Translations under genes and position numbers: made by a program | Shown: piece by piece, positions 1 to 8,479 of the stretch | How positions within the stretch are numbered: position 1 is the stretch's first letter | Layout: every line of letters begins with the position of its first letter | Notes under the pieces: generated by a model | What the model saw: the letters and a program-made list of their open reading frames with translations, nothing else | The model's database searches: none | Told to the model about the DNA's origin: nothing | Assembly: GCA_900541565.1 (NCBI GenBank) | Contig: UQKB01000005.1 | Span: forward strand, 39,619-103,618 | DNA from: an uncultured Oscillospiraceae bacterium | Lineage (GTDB): Bacteria; Bacillota; Clostridia; Oscillospirales; Acutalibacteraceae | Reading direction: 5' to 3' | DNA: 64,000 nt

Positions 1-2
1 GC

Positions 3-902
3 TACGACCGGTATGTTGACGCGACTTCGCTTAAGACGCCGGAGGAAATAAAAGCGGCGGCAGAGCAGTATTCTATTTTCGGCAGAGTAACGCCTGTGCA
101 GAAAAAAGATTTGATTTGCGCGTTAAAGGAGGCGGGGCACACAGTTGCAATGACGGGGGACGGCGTAAACGACGTGCTTGCCTTGAAGGAAGCAGACTGC
201 TCGGTGGCTATGGCCAGCGGAAGCGACGCGGCCAGAAATGTATCGCAGCTTGTGCTGCTGAATTCGGATTTTTCATCCATGCCCAGGGTTGTAGCGGAAG
301 GCAGGCGTTCCATCAATAATATTCAGCGCAGCGCGGCGCTCTTTCTTGTAAAAACCATTTATTCGTCTGTACTTGCACTGCTGTTTTTGTTTGTCGACTT
401 CAATTATCCGTTCGAGCCGATCCAGATGACACTGATCAATGTGTTTGCCATTGGGCTTCCTTCCTTTGTGCTGGCGCTTGAACCTAACCATGAAAGAATA
501 CAGGGGAATTTCTTTTTAAATGTAATATCCAGAGCGATCCCTGCGGCGCTTACAATTATTTTAGATGTCATTTTTGTTTTGATCCTATCAACGTTTGTGG
601 GCCTTACAACAGAACAAATTTCAACGCTTTGTGTTATTTTGACCGGATTTACGGGACTGATGCTGATCTTCAAGCTGAGCATACCGTTTAACCCTTTCAG
701 GATTGCGCTGTTTATCGTGTGCACATCCGGGCTTACATGTGGGCTGACCGTATTCTGCGGATTGTTTAATTTAAACCCGTTTAGTATGGAAGTTTTGCTG
801 ATTATGCTGCCCTTGCTGGCCGTTTCCGTACTGCTGTTTATCTTCTTGATTCGCATTATGGATAAGCTGAAAATAGATAAGCAGTTTCACTTAAATTTGT
901 AA
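3..902 (+). CDS. Cation-translocating P-type ATPase, C-terminal part (5' end outside window)
   Basis: The reading frame is open from the first bases of the window, so only the C-terminal ~299 residues are present. It carries the P-type ATPase hinge motif TGDGVNDVLALKEAD, which closes the phosphorylation domain and binds Mg2+. The rest is a hydrophobic half with about six membrane segments, including an LEPNHE turn after the first pair. This arrangement resembles the Exp7/CtpE-like ATPases of Firmicutes, which pump cations such as Ca2+. The ion cannot be read from this fragment because the DKTGT site and the membrane-4 signature lie upstream. A strong terminator follows. Confidence 0.85.
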   Translation, partial: YDRYVDATSLKTPEEIKAAAEQYSIFGRVTPVQKKDLICALKEAGHTVAMTGDGVNDVLALKEADCSVAMASGSDAARNVSQLVLLNSDFSSMPRVVAEGRRSINNIQRSAALFLVKTIYSSVLALLFLFVDFNYPFEPIQMTLINVFAIGLPSFVLALEPNHERIQGNFFLNVISRAIPAALTIILDVIFVLILSTFVGLTTEQISTLCVILTGFTGLMLIFKLSIPFNPFRIALFIVCTSGLTCGLTVFCGLFNLNPFSMEVLLIMLPLLAVSVLLFIFLIRIMDKLKIDKQFHLNL

Positions 903-988
903 CCCAAATGCAGAAAATAGAAAGTCTCCATGCTTAAAGCAGGGCGTGTGCAGCACTTGTGCGTTTTGTACAGCGGGGCAAAAACAGC

Positions 989-1029
989 AGCCGGACGAAA
1001 GCAGCAAATGCTTCTGTCCGGCTTTTTTG
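989..1029 (+). terminator. Intrinsic terminator after the P-type ATPase
   Basis: AGCCGGAC (989-996) pairs with GTCCGGCT (1016-1023), with further pairing inside the arm, and is followed by a T-run. It lies about 90 bases past the ATPase stop codon. Confidence 0.85.
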
Positions 1030-1088
1030 TTGGTATCGGGCTTTGTAAGAACCGCAAATATTTACAGCTTTAGCGTGTTTTAAATTTT

Positions 1089-1110
1089 AGAATTTTTTAT
1101 ACAAAATTCT
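1089..1110. promoter_or_regulatory. Palindrome upstream of the acetyltransferase promoter
   Basis: AGAATTTT (1089-1096) and AAAATTCT (1103-1110) form a perfect 8-base inverted repeat with a 6-base spacer, about 40 bases upstream of the promoter at 1152. It could be a dimeric regulator site. No factor can be named, and an AT-rich palindrome can occur by chance. The rest of the 903-1212 gap holds only the terminator and the promoter. Confidence 0.3.
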
Positions 1111-1151
1111 GAATAACCTCTTGTATAGAAAAGAGAAAATAAACCGTTCTC

Positions 1152-1180
1152 TTTACATCTGTTTTTTTCGGTGTTATAAG
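1152..1180 (+). promoter_or_regulatory. Sigma-A type promoter for the acetyltransferase
   Basis: TTTACA (1152-1157) and TATAAG (1175-1180) are separated by 17 bases, about 33 bases upstream of the start codon at 1213. Confidence 0.6.
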
Positions 1181-1212
1181 TAAATGGAATGATTTTTTGT
1201 GAGGGATGAACA

Positions 1213-1782
1213 ATGACAGAAAAAGAAAAAATGATCAACAGTATGCTTTATAACCCGATGGATGAAGAGCTGACCCGGGATAGGCGTCACGCGAAGGAGC
1301 TGTGTTATATCTTCAATACGCTCAAGCCTTCGCAGGAGGAGGAAAAAATATCCGTTTTAAAAAAGCTTCTGGGCAAAACGGGGGAATTTGTCTGGATGGA
1401 GCAGTCCTTCCATTGCGATTACGGCTATAACATCACTCTGGGCGAGCATTTTTATGCCAACCATAATTGTGTTATATTGGATTGTGCCCCGGTGAAAATT
1501 GGAGACCATGTGTTTATCGCACCGAATGTCGGGATTTATACAGCCACACATCCGCTGGACGTAGAAACGCGCAACCAGATGATAGAAAGCGCGCTGCCGG
1601 TAACAATCGGCAATAATGTGTGGATTGGGGGCGGCGTTACCATTTTGCCGGGTGTTACAATAGGGGACAACACGGTCATTGGCGCAGGCAGCGTTGTTGT
1701 AAAAGATATTCCGTCCGGAGTGGTTGCGGTTGGGAACCCCTGCAAGCCGGTAAGAGAAATTGAAAAACAGCAAAATCAGTAA
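1213..1782 (+). CDS. Maltose/galactoside O-acetyltransferase family protein (hexapeptide repeat)
   Basis: A 189-residue protein, the usual length of the Maa/LacA/NodL family. These trimeric cytoplasmic enzymes transfer acetyl from acetyl-CoA to a sugar hydroxyl. An N-terminal maltose-acetyltransferase cap (EKEKMINSMLYNPMDEEL) is followed by hexapeptide turns forming a left-handed beta helix, for example IGDHVFIAPNV and the IGNNVWIGGGVTILPG segment. TATHPLD contains the expected catalytic His at residue 113. The start has a GAGGGATG ribosome site. The sugar acceptor is unknown; Maa and LacA members look alike. Its own promoter and the 40-base gap to the next gene suggest a short operon. Confidence 0.88.
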   Translation: MTEKEKMINSMLYNPMDEELTRDRRHAKELCYIFNTLKPSQEEEKISVLKKLLGKTGEFVWMEQSFHCDYGYNITLGEHFYANHNCVILDCAPVKIGDHVFIAPNVGIYTATHPLDVETRNQMIESALPVTIGNNVWIGGGVTILPGVTIGDNTVIGAGSVVVKDIPSGVVAVGNPCKPVREIEKQQNQ

Positions 1783-1822
1783 AAATTATGCGGAAAACCG
1801 CTTTTGAAGGAAGAGAAAGCTT

Positions 1823-2323
1823 GTGCAGAAAAATCAAACGGTAATCCACACGATACCGCCCGTTTTTGATCGGCATTCCAGGATTTTGCTGCTTGGGACG
1901 ATGCCGTCGCCTAAGTCGCGTGAAGTCGGTTTTTATTACGGGCATCCGCAAAACCGGTTTTGGAAGGTGCTTGCAACGCTGTTTTCCTGTGCGATTCCAA
2001 ATACCAACGCCGCACGGACGGAATTTTTGTTAACGCGCCGCATCGCGCTGTGGGACGTACTGGCATCCTGTGAAATACGGGGTGCGGACGACGGCAGCAT
2101 CAAAAACCCCGTTGTAAACGATATTGGAAAGATTCTACAGGCAGCGGACATCCGCGCAATTTTTACAACGGGTTCTAAGGCGTATCGTATTTATAACCGG
2201 TATTGCCTGCCGCAAACCGGTGTGCATGCAAAAGCGTTGCCGTCCACCAGCCCGGCCAATTGCCGCTTTTATACGTTTGAAAAGCTATTGGAGGCATACA
2301 GGGTTATTTTGCAGTATATTTAA
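1823..2323 (+). CDS. DNA-deoxyinosine (hypoxanthine) glycosylase, UDG superfamily
   Basis: A 166-residue protein of the uracil-DNA glycosylase fold, closest to the hypoxanthine-DNA glycosylase family. Residues 25-29 read GTMPS, the position of the water-activating loop in the superfamily. YYGHPQNRFW (38-47) is the family's strongly conserved segment. It would remove deaminated adenine from DNA and start base-excision repair. The start is GTG, about 10 bases after GAAGGAAGAG. It sits between a sugar acetyltransferase and a radical SAM gene with no obvious functional link. Confidence 0.8.
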   Translation: MQKNQTVIHTIPPVFDRHSRILLLGTMPSPKSREVGFYYGHPQNRFWKVLATLFSCAIPNTNAARTEFLLTRRIALWDVLASCEIRGADDGSIKNPVVNDIGKILQAADIRAIFTTGSKAYRIYNRYCLPQTGVHAKALPSTSPANCRFYTFEKLLEAYRVILQYI

Positions 2324-2338
2324 AGGGGCGCTTGGAAT

Positions 2339-3229
2339 ATGATGGTTATAGAAAGCTGCCATGCCTGCCCGCGCAATTGTGGCGCGTACAGGGGGGAACA
2401 CAGCGGCAGCGGTTTTTGTAAAGCGGGAACGCTTCCAAAGGTCGCGCGAATAGCGCCCCATTACTGGGAAGAGCCTTGCATCAGCGGAAAAAAGGGCAGC
2501 GGGGCTGTGTTTTTCAGCGGTTGTGTCCTGCGCTGTGTTTATTGCCAGAATTACCGCATATCTGCGCAGGGCTATGGACAGGAGGTCACGCCGCAAACGC
2601 TTGCGCGTTGTTACCAAAAGCTGGAAGAAGGTGGCGTACACAATATCAACCTTGTCAGCGCTTCCCATTATATAGATGCCGTATTGGAAAGCCTTGCGCT
2701 TTATAGGCCGAATATCCCGGTTGTATATAATTGTTCGGGATATGAAACGGTCGAAAGCCTGCAGCGGCTGGAGGGTGCGGTGGACATTTATCTGCCGGAT
2801 TTTAAATATGCAGACGATCAGCTTTCCGTGCGGTATTCTTCCGCGCCGGGCTATCGTGAAACAGCTCTGCAGGCGATACGCGAAATGGTGCGGCAGACAG
2901 GCCCGCCTTGCTTTGCTTCGGATGGCATGCTGCAAAAGGGCACGGTTGTACGTCATTTAATACTGCCTATGCATACTAAAAACAGCATGGAGGTACTCAG
3001 CCTTTTGCAAAAAAATTTTCAACGGCAGGTGCTGGTAAGCCTGATGGCACAGTACATACCCTGTGGCAAGGCGCAGCAATACCCGGAAATCAACCGGAAA
3101 ATTACAAGGCGGGAATATCAAAAAGTGCTGGACTGTCTGTTTGCGCTTGACCTTGCAGGTTTTACGCAGGAGCTTACAGCAGCCGATATGCGTTTTGTGC
3201 CCAATTTTGACCTGAGCGGCATACCATAA
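2339..3229 (+). CDS. PflX-like radical SAM protein (pyruvate formate-lyase activating enzyme homolog)
   Basis: A 296-residue radical SAM protein. The cluster motif is CVLRCVYCQNY with Cys62, Cys66 and Cys69 in the standard CxxxCxxC spacing. A separate N-terminal cysteine set (CHACPRNC, then C27) marks the PflX/COG1313 branch rather than true PflA. Family members are thought to make or activate glycyl or other radicals, but the substrate is not established. No glycyl-radical enzyme is nearby, so the partner is unknown. The start follows AGGGGCG; the first of two adjacent ATG codons was chosen. Only 15 bases separate it from the glycosylase gene. Confidence 0.82.
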   Translation: MMVIESCHACPRNCGAYRGEHSGSGFCKAGTLPKVARIAPHYWEEPCISGKKGSGAVFFSGCVLRCVYCQNYRISAQGYGQEVTPQTLARCYQKLEEGGVHNINLVSASHYIDAVLESLALYRPNIPVVYNCSGYETVESLQRLEGAVDIYLPDFKYADDQLSVRYSSAPGYRETALQAIREMVRQTGPPCFASDGMLQKGTVVRHLILPMHTKNSMEVLSLLQKNFQRQVLVSLMAQYIPCGKAQQYPEINRKITRREYQKVLDCLFALDLAGFTQELTAADMRFVPNFDLSGIP

Positions 3230-3526
3230 AAGTTTATATATTTGCAAGTGCAGCTTTGTAAAAATATATGTACCCAAAAGTTGCCGTCTGCCTGACGGAT
3301 AGGCAGGCAGAGCTTGACAGGGCGTGATGCATATGGTATGATTTCTACATAAGATTGTTAATATTTTAACAAATGACAGCTTGCCAAACCGTACCACATA
3401 TATCAACGGTTGCAGCGCGGGAATTTCATCAAAAGCCGTCTGCAATTTCCATTGACTTCCGGTAAAGAACTGATAAAATAGAAGACAGAAGAATCAAGCC
3501 GAATCCGCACGAAAAGGGGTGAAAGC
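3230..3526 (+). promoter_or_regulatory. Intergenic region with hairpin and strong promoter (3314-3342) for the hydrogenase operon
   Basis: TTGACA (3314-3319) and TATGAT (3337-3342) with a 17-base spacer form a near-consensus sigma-A promoter. Just upstream, CTGCCT (3288-3293) and AGGCAG (3301-3306) form a hairpin without a T-run, which may be a regulator site or a weak end signal. The start codon at 3527 is 185 bases from the promoter, so the transcript has a long leader. I do not recognise a riboswitch in it. Confidence 0.7.
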
Positions 3527-3766
3527 ATGAAAGTGTATGTATGTGTAGGAAGTTCCTGTCATTTGCGCGGTTCTTATGACATTATTCAGCTTATGAAGGA
3601 CCGCCTGAAGAAAAACGGGCTGGAAGACAGCGTAGAGCTAAGCGCGGCTTTTTGCCTGGGAAAATGTACGCAGGGCGTTTCTGTAAAGGTGGATGATGAA
3701 ATTATCTGCGGTGTTTCCAAGGAAAATTTTGATGAAGTGTTCAATCAATACATTTTAAAAAAATAG
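3527..3766 (+). CDS. (2Fe-2S) thioredoxin-like ferredoxin, NuoE-related, hydrogenase operon
   Basis: A 79-residue protein with the thioredoxin-like [2Fe-2S] fold seen in NuoE/HydC-type subunits. The four expected cluster ligands are Cys6 and Cys11 (CVGSSC) and Cys43 and Cys47 (CLGKC). It is shorter than NuoE (about 160) because the N-terminal helical part is absent. It is the first gene of the hydrogenase operon and ends 38 bases before the sensory hydrogenase, so it probably passes electrons to or from that protein. The start follows GGGGTGAAAGC. Confidence 0.85.
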   Translation: MKVYVCVGSSCHLRGSYDIIQLMKDRLKKNGLEDSVELSAAFCLGKCTQGVSVKVDDEIICGVSKENFDEVFNQYILKK

Positions 3767-3804
3767 TGTATGGAATTCGCTTTATTTGTAAAGAGGTGTA
3801 AGCG

Positions 3805-5487
3805 ATGAGCAACTGCATACAGTTGAAAAAGTCCAATTGCAAAAATTGCTATAAATGTATACGGCACTGTCCGGTCAAGTCCATTAAATTTACAAATAAT
3901 CAAGCGCACATTGTGGAAGACGAATGCATTCTGTGCGGCATGTGCTTTGTAGCATGTCCACAAAATGCAAAACAAATCCGCAACGACGTAGAAAGGGCAA
4001 AGGAGCTGCTTGCAACCGGTAAGGAAGTGTATGTCAGCGTAGCGCCGGCGTTTGCCGCCAATTATGCGGGCGTACATATTACTGCCTTTGCCGAAGCAAT
4101 GAAAAAACTCGGTTTTGCCGGGGCGGAAGAAACGGCGTTGGGCGCAACGATTGTCAAAACAGAATATGAGCATATGGTTGCAGACTGTGAAAGCCCTGTG
4201 ATTATTTCTTCCTGCTGCCATACGGTCAACACACTGATTCAAAAATATTACCCACAGGCGCTGCCGTATCTTGCAAAGGTTCTGTCGCCTATGCAGGCGC
4301 ATTGCGCACAGATAAAAAAGGAGCACAAAGACGCTTATACGGTTTTTATCGGGCCGTGTATTTCTAAAAAGGACGAAGCCGCCCAATATAGCGGAATTGT
4401 CGATTGCGTGCTGACCTTTGAGGAATTGACGCAGTGGATGCAGGAAGAAAACGTTGTGTTTGACACCTCTATCCCAGACTGCGAGCAGGGTGGTAAAGCG
4501 CGCCTGTTCCCAACATCTGGCGGTATTCTGCGCTCTATGACCTGCGACAGCGAGCGTTACAGCTATATGGTGATCGACGGCGTTGAAAATTGTATGCATG
4601 CGCTGGAGGATATTATCAACGGCAAGTTGTCCGATTGCTTTATTGAAATGTCGGCCTGCGCCGGCAGCTGTATAGGCGGGCCTGCAATGGACAAACCGCA
4701 TATGGAGCCTGTCCGTGATTTTATGTCTATAGACCGTTATGCACCCAAAACGCGCGATTTTGCTATTACGATGCCTCAGCGCGCGCAGTTGAAAAAGGAA
4801 ATGTCGTTTATCGGGCTGCACCACCAGATGCCCGGCAATAAAGCGATTGAAGAAATTTTGCGCAAAATGGGGAAGACAAAGCCGGAAGACGAACTCAACT
4901 GCGGCAGCTGTGGGTACAACACCTGCCGGGAAAAGGCCGTTGCGGTTTATTTTGGCAAGGCGAACCTTACCATGTGCCTGCCATATTTGATTGAGAAGGC
5001 AGAGTCGTTTTCCGATACGATCATTAAAAACACGCCCAATGCGATTATGGTTTTAAATGAAAGCCTGGAGATTCAGCAGATCAATTCTGCAGCACGCCAG
5101 ATTTTGCATATTGGCAGGGTGCAGGACGTTATCAACGAACCGGTCGTGCGGGTTTTAGACCCGCTGCCGTATATGCAGGTTTTAAACGATGGAAAAAATG
5201 TACACGACAAACGCGTTTACCTTGCAGAATATGATAAATATGTGGAAGAATCTATCCTTTATGACAAAAGCTTCCATATTATCATCAGCATCATGCGCGA
5301 TGTGACCGAGGAAGAAAAACAAAAAGAAGAAAAAGAAGCCATAAGCAAGAACACGGTCGAAATTGCTGATAAGGTTATAGAAAAGCAAATGCGCGTTGTA
5401 CAGGAAATTGCTTCGCTTTTAGGTGAAACCACGGCGGAAACCAAAATTGCATTAACAAAGCTGAAGGAGTCTTTGAGCAATGAATAA
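3805..5487 (+). CDS. hydS: Sensory [FeFe] hydrogenase with PAS domain (HydS-type, group C)
   Basis: A 560-residue multidomain protein. Residues 12-51 hold two 4Fe-4S motifs (CKNCYKCIRHC, CILCGMCFVAC). The H-cluster domain follows: SSCCHT (Cys137/138), GPCISKKDE (Cys185) and the L3 loop with Cys285/Cys289. Residues 366-391 form an extra Fe-S motif (CGSCGYNTC...C), and a PAS domain lies at about 400-510 before a helical tail. Catalytic [FeFe] enzymes have Met at the second position before the L3 cysteine and MPC in L2; here these are Ser283 and GPC, as expected of sensory forms. It probably senses H2 and signals to the phosphatase whose gene overlaps by 8 bases. No kinase domain is present. Confidence 0.85.
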   Translation: MSNCIQLKKSNCKNCYKCIRHCPVKSIKFTNNQAHIVEDECILCGMCFVACPQNAKQIRNDVERAKELLATGKEVYVSVAPAFAANYAGVHITAFAEAMKKLGFAGAEETALGATIVKTEYEHMVADCESPVIISSCCHTVNTLIQKYYPQALPYLAKVLSPMQAHCAQIKKEHKDAYTVFIGPCISKKDEAAQYSGIVDCVLTFEELTQWMQEENVVFDTSIPDCEQGGKARLFPTSGGILRSMTCDSERYSYMVIDGVENCMHALEDIINGKLSDCFIEMSACAGSCIGGPAMDKPHMEPVRDFMSIDRYAPKTRDFAITMPQRAQLKKEMSFIGLHHQMPGNKAIEEILRKMGKTKPEDELNCGSCGYNTCREKAVAVYFGKANLTMCLPYLIEKAESFSDTIIKNTPNAIMVLNESLEIQQINSAARQILHIGRVQDVINEPVVRVLDPLPYMQVLNDGKNVHDKRVYLAEYDKYVEESILYDKSFHIIISIMRDVTEEEKQKEEKEAISKNTVEIADKVIEKQMRVVQEIASLLGETTAETKIALTKLKESLSNE

Positions 5488-6652
5488 TCTCTGTACGGAA
5501 ATTGGGTATCACAGCCTGATCAAGCATGGCGAACAGCTTTGCGGTGACCATGTAGAGGTTGTCGGCCAGGGGGAAAACAGCTTTGTTATGGTGCTGGCCG
5601 ATGGCCTTGGCAGCGGTGTGAAGGCCAATATTCTGGCGATTTTAACGTCGAAGATTATTTCCACCATGATGGCCGAAAACTTAAGTATTGAAGATTGCGT
5701 TTCCACCATTGCCTCTACCTTGCCGGTTTGCGAGGTCCGAAAGGTTGCGTATTCCACCTTTACGATCCTCCGCGTGGTCGACAACGAGGAGGCAGAAATC
5801 ATCCAGTATGACAACCCGCATGTGATTTTTCTGCGTGACGGAAAGAACGTGGAATATGACAAAACTGCAATGGAAATTGGCGGAAAGACCATTTACAGGT
5901 CAAAAATCACTCTGCAGGAAAACGATGTGTTTCTTGCAATGAGCGACGGCGCCATCTATGCAGGCGTTGGAAAAACCATGAACTTTGGCTGGCAACGGGA
6001 TAATATTGTGGAATTTATGGAAAAGATGTATGACAGCGAATATACGGCAAAAACGCTTTGCACGCTGTTGCTGGACGAATGCGACCGCCTGTACGCCGGC
6101 CAGCCCGGGGACGACACTACGGTTGGCGCGCTTAAAATACGCAGGCGCAGCCCGGTAAATCTGTTGATCGGCCCGCCCTCCAACCCGGAAGATGTAAACA
6201 AAATGATGGCCCTCTTTTTTGCAAAAGAGGGAAAACACATTGTCTGCGGCGGGACGACCTCAAGCCTTGCGGCAAAATATCTGGGCAAGCCTGTAGACAC
6301 CGTGCTGGATTATCTGGACCCTGAAATCCCGCCCACTGCGAAAATTGAAGGTGTCGATCTTGTCACAGAAGGCGTTATTACAATCAGCCGTGTTTTGACC
6401 TATGCAAAAAGCTACCTGGAAAGCAACGAGCTGTATTCCGACTGGAGCTTTAAGCTCGACGGCGCTTCCCAAATATCCAAGCTGCTGTTTGAAGAAGCAA
6501 CCGATATTAATTTTTATGTTGGACGCGCAGTGAACCCGGCGCATCAAAACCCCAATCTACCGATCAGCTTTAATATCAAAATGCGTTTGATCGAAGAGTT
6601 GAGCGAAGCGTTAAAAAAGATGGGAAAACGCATAAAAGTAAGCTATTTTTAA
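5480..6652 (+). CDS. PP2C/SpoIIE-family serine phosphatase with unassigned C-terminal domain, hydrogenase-linked
   Basis: A 390-residue protein. Residues 1 to about 222 are a PP2C/SpoIIE phosphatase: DG at 41-42 in ADGLGSG, SDG near 156-158 and GDDTTV at 210-215 supply the metal-binding aspartates. Residues about 225-390 form an additional domain I do not recognise, with HIVCGGTTSS and a VDLVTEGVITISRVL stretch. The reading frame overlaps the sensory hydrogenase by 8 bases, so translation is coupled. The natural inference is that hydrogen or redox state seen by HydS controls dephosphorylation of an unknown Ser/Thr-phosphoprotein. The substrate cannot be read from the sequence. Confidence 0.82.
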   Translation: MNNLCTEIGYHSLIKHGEQLCGDHVEVVGQGENSFVMVLADGLGSGVKANILAILTSKIISTMMAENLSIEDCVSTIASTLPVCEVRKVAYSTFTILRVVDNEEAEIIQYDNPHVIFLRDGKNVEYDKTAMEIGGKTIYRSKITLQENDVFLAMSDGAIYAGVGKTMNFGWQRDNIVEFMEKMYDSEYTAKTLCTLLLDECDRLYAGQPGDDTTVGALKIRRRSPVNLLIGPPSNPEDVNKMMALFFAKEGKHIVCGGTTSSLAAKYLGKPVDTVLDYLDPEIPPTAKIEGVDLVTEGVITISRVLTYAKSYLESNELYSDWSFKLDGASQISKLLFEEATDINFYVGRAVNPAHQNPNLPISFNIKMRLIEELSEALKKMGKRIKVSYF

Positions 6653-6711
6653 TATATTGCAGCTGCGGCGGCCGCCGCAGAACGCTTCTTTTGGAAAGGA
6701 AGGCATATGGA

Positions 6712-8139
6712 ATGAGAAAGTTTGACACAAAAGTGCAGCACCTTAAATACAAGGTTTTGCGGGAAGTGGCAAGGCATGCGTTTGAAGGCACGCTGCTTGA
6801 AAGCTTTAACGATATTGCAAAGGTGATTGTAAAAGGCCCCAAACCGACCATGCGCTGCTGTATTTATAAAGAGCGTGCAATTGTTGCTGAACGTATAGGC
6901 ATAGCAACGGGTGGAAATAAGAAAAACCCGAATATTATCGAAGTCATAGACATTGCCTGCGACGAGTGCCCGGAGGGCGGTTATAACGTCACAGATGATT
7001 GCCGGGGCTGTATCGCCCACCGCTGTGAAGACGTGTGCAGGCGCGGCGCCATTACATTTGACGATAAGCAGAAAGCGCATATTGATAAATCTAAATGCGT
7101 AGAATGCGGCATGTGCGCCAAGGTTTGCCCGTACAGTGCAATTGCAAACTATAAGCGTCCGTGTGTGCGTGCCTGTAAGGTAAAGGCCATCGGGATGAAC
7201 GAAGAAACAAAGGCTGCTTCTATTGATTATGATAAATGTATATCCTGCGGCGCATGCGTCTATCAGTGCCCGTTTGGCGCAATTGACGACAAATCCTTTA
7301 TCCTTGATGTAATTGATCTGATCAAGCAAAGCGAAAACAACAGCAAATTTAAGCTTTATGCCGTTGTGGCGCCCTCTATATCCAGTCAGTTCAGTTATGC
7401 AAAGCTGGGGCAGGTGGTAAGCGGCATTAAACAGCTGGGCTTTTTCAGTGTGGTCGAAGCGGCGCTCGGCGCAGATATGGTTGCCTATGCAGAAGCAAAA
7501 GAGCTTGCTGAAAAAGGCTTTTTGACCAGCTCCTGCTGCCCGGCTTTTGTCGACTATATCAAAAAGCAGTTCCCATCTATGGTGGAGCATATTTCCCATA
7601 ATCTTTCGCCAATGGCGACGATTGCAAAGTATATCAAAGAATCAGATAATACGGCCAAAATTGTATTTATCGGTCCCTGCACGGCAAAGAAAATGGAGGT
7701 CCAGCAAGAGCATGTACGGCCCTATATTGATGCGGTCATTACGTTTGAAGAGCTGCAGGCGTTAATTGACAGCCGTGATATTGATATTTCCGTTTTAGAG
7801 GAGGATGTTTTGGATAACGCTTCTTATTACGGAAGGATTTTTGCAAGAAGCGGCGGCCTTGCAGATGCCGTAGCACAGGGGCTTAAGGAGCAGGGACTGG
7901 AGGATTTTGAACTTAAGGCGATTTCCTGTGACGGAATTGAGGAATGCAGAGCGGCCCTGTTAAAGGCTTCCAAAAATGTTCTGCCGAACAACTTTATTGA
8001 GGGTATGGCCTGCACCGGTGGCTGCATCGGCGGCGCCGGTTGCCTGACGCACGGTACCAAGGACAAAAGCCAGGTGGACGCTTATGGCAGGGAAGCCCAC
8101 GAGAAGACCATATCAGATGCAATTGGCGTTTTAAAATAG
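6712..8139 (+). CDS. [FeFe] hydrogenase, group B type, with multiple 4Fe-4S clusters
   Basis: A 475-residue protein. The ATG at 6712 follows AGGAAGG and is preferred over an upstream TTG. N-terminal Fe-S motifs include CRGC (97-100), CVECGMCAKVC (129-139) and CISCGACVYQC (176-186). The H-cluster motifs are TSSCCP (Cys275/276), GPCTAKK (Cys323) and GMACTGGC (Cys434/438). Unlike the sensory gene upstream, L3 retains the Met two residues before the first cysteine. That fits a catalytic enzyme making or consuming H2 with ferredoxin, in the cytoplasm. Last gene of the operon; a strong terminator follows. Biochemistry of group B enzymes is thin. Confidence 0.85.
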   Translation: MRKFDTKVQHLKYKVLREVARHAFEGTLLESFNDIAKVIVKGPKPTMRCCIYKERAIVAERIGIATGGNKKNPNIIEVIDIACDECPEGGYNVTDDCRGCIAHRCEDVCRRGAITFDDKQKAHIDKSKCVECGMCAKVCPYSAIANYKRPCVRACKVKAIGMNEETKAASIDYDKCISCGACVYQCPFGAIDDKSFILDVIDLIKQSENNSKFKLYAVVAPSISSQFSYAKLGQVVSGIKQLGFFSVVEAALGADMVAYAEAKELAEKGFLTSSCCPAFVDYIKKQFPSMVEHISHNLSPMATIAKYIKESDNTAKIVFIGPCTAKKMEVQQEHVRPYIDAVITFEELQALIDSRDIDISVLEEDVLDNASYYGRIFARSGGLADAVAQGLKEQGLEDFELKAISCDGIEECRAALLKASKNVLPNNFIEGMACTGGCIGGAGCLTHGTKDKSQVDAYGREAHEKTISDAIGVLK

Positions 8140-8172
8140 TCCATACAGTCTGGACATATATCCGTTTGTTGA

Positions 8173-8211
8173 CCGCCGTACAGCCAAAACGCTGTACGGC
8201 GGCTTCTTTTT
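8173..8211 (+). terminator. Intrinsic terminator of the hydrogenase operon
   Basis: CCGCCGTACAG (8173-8183) pairs perfectly with CTGTACGGCGG (8192-8202), followed by CTTCTTTTT. Confidence 0.92.
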
Positions 8212-8479
8212 ATCAACGAAGCATATATATGGTTGAGCCTTGTGCGATAAAGGTAGGAAAAAATGGGAAAGTCAGGTAAAATATGGAATGAAAATGCAAC
8301 AAATTTGAAACTGTTGTAAAAAATTGTAATAAATGTAAAAATACGTGCCGGCATTTCAGTAATAATTACAGTAGATATTTCCGGAAGATGTTGCTAAAAT
8401 ATTACTTACAGTATTAAAAAGTTCCTTTTTAAAGAAAAATTCGACTATTTGTTTATTTTTTATGGTTTGGTGGTTTGGT
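8212..8479 (+). other. AT-rich leader region before the CHAP-dockerin gene
   Basis: No coding sequence is visible. A possible promoter is TTGAAA (8305-8310) and TAATAA (8327-8332) with a 16-base spacer, but several AT-rich alternatives exist. If it is used, the leader is about 140 bases. No riboswitch recognised. Confidence 0.35.

Noticed and set aside
3745-4824. A 359-codon open frame on the minus strand
   Set aside because: It is antisense to the sensory hydrogenase, whose motifs are unmistakable. Its translation has no family features.
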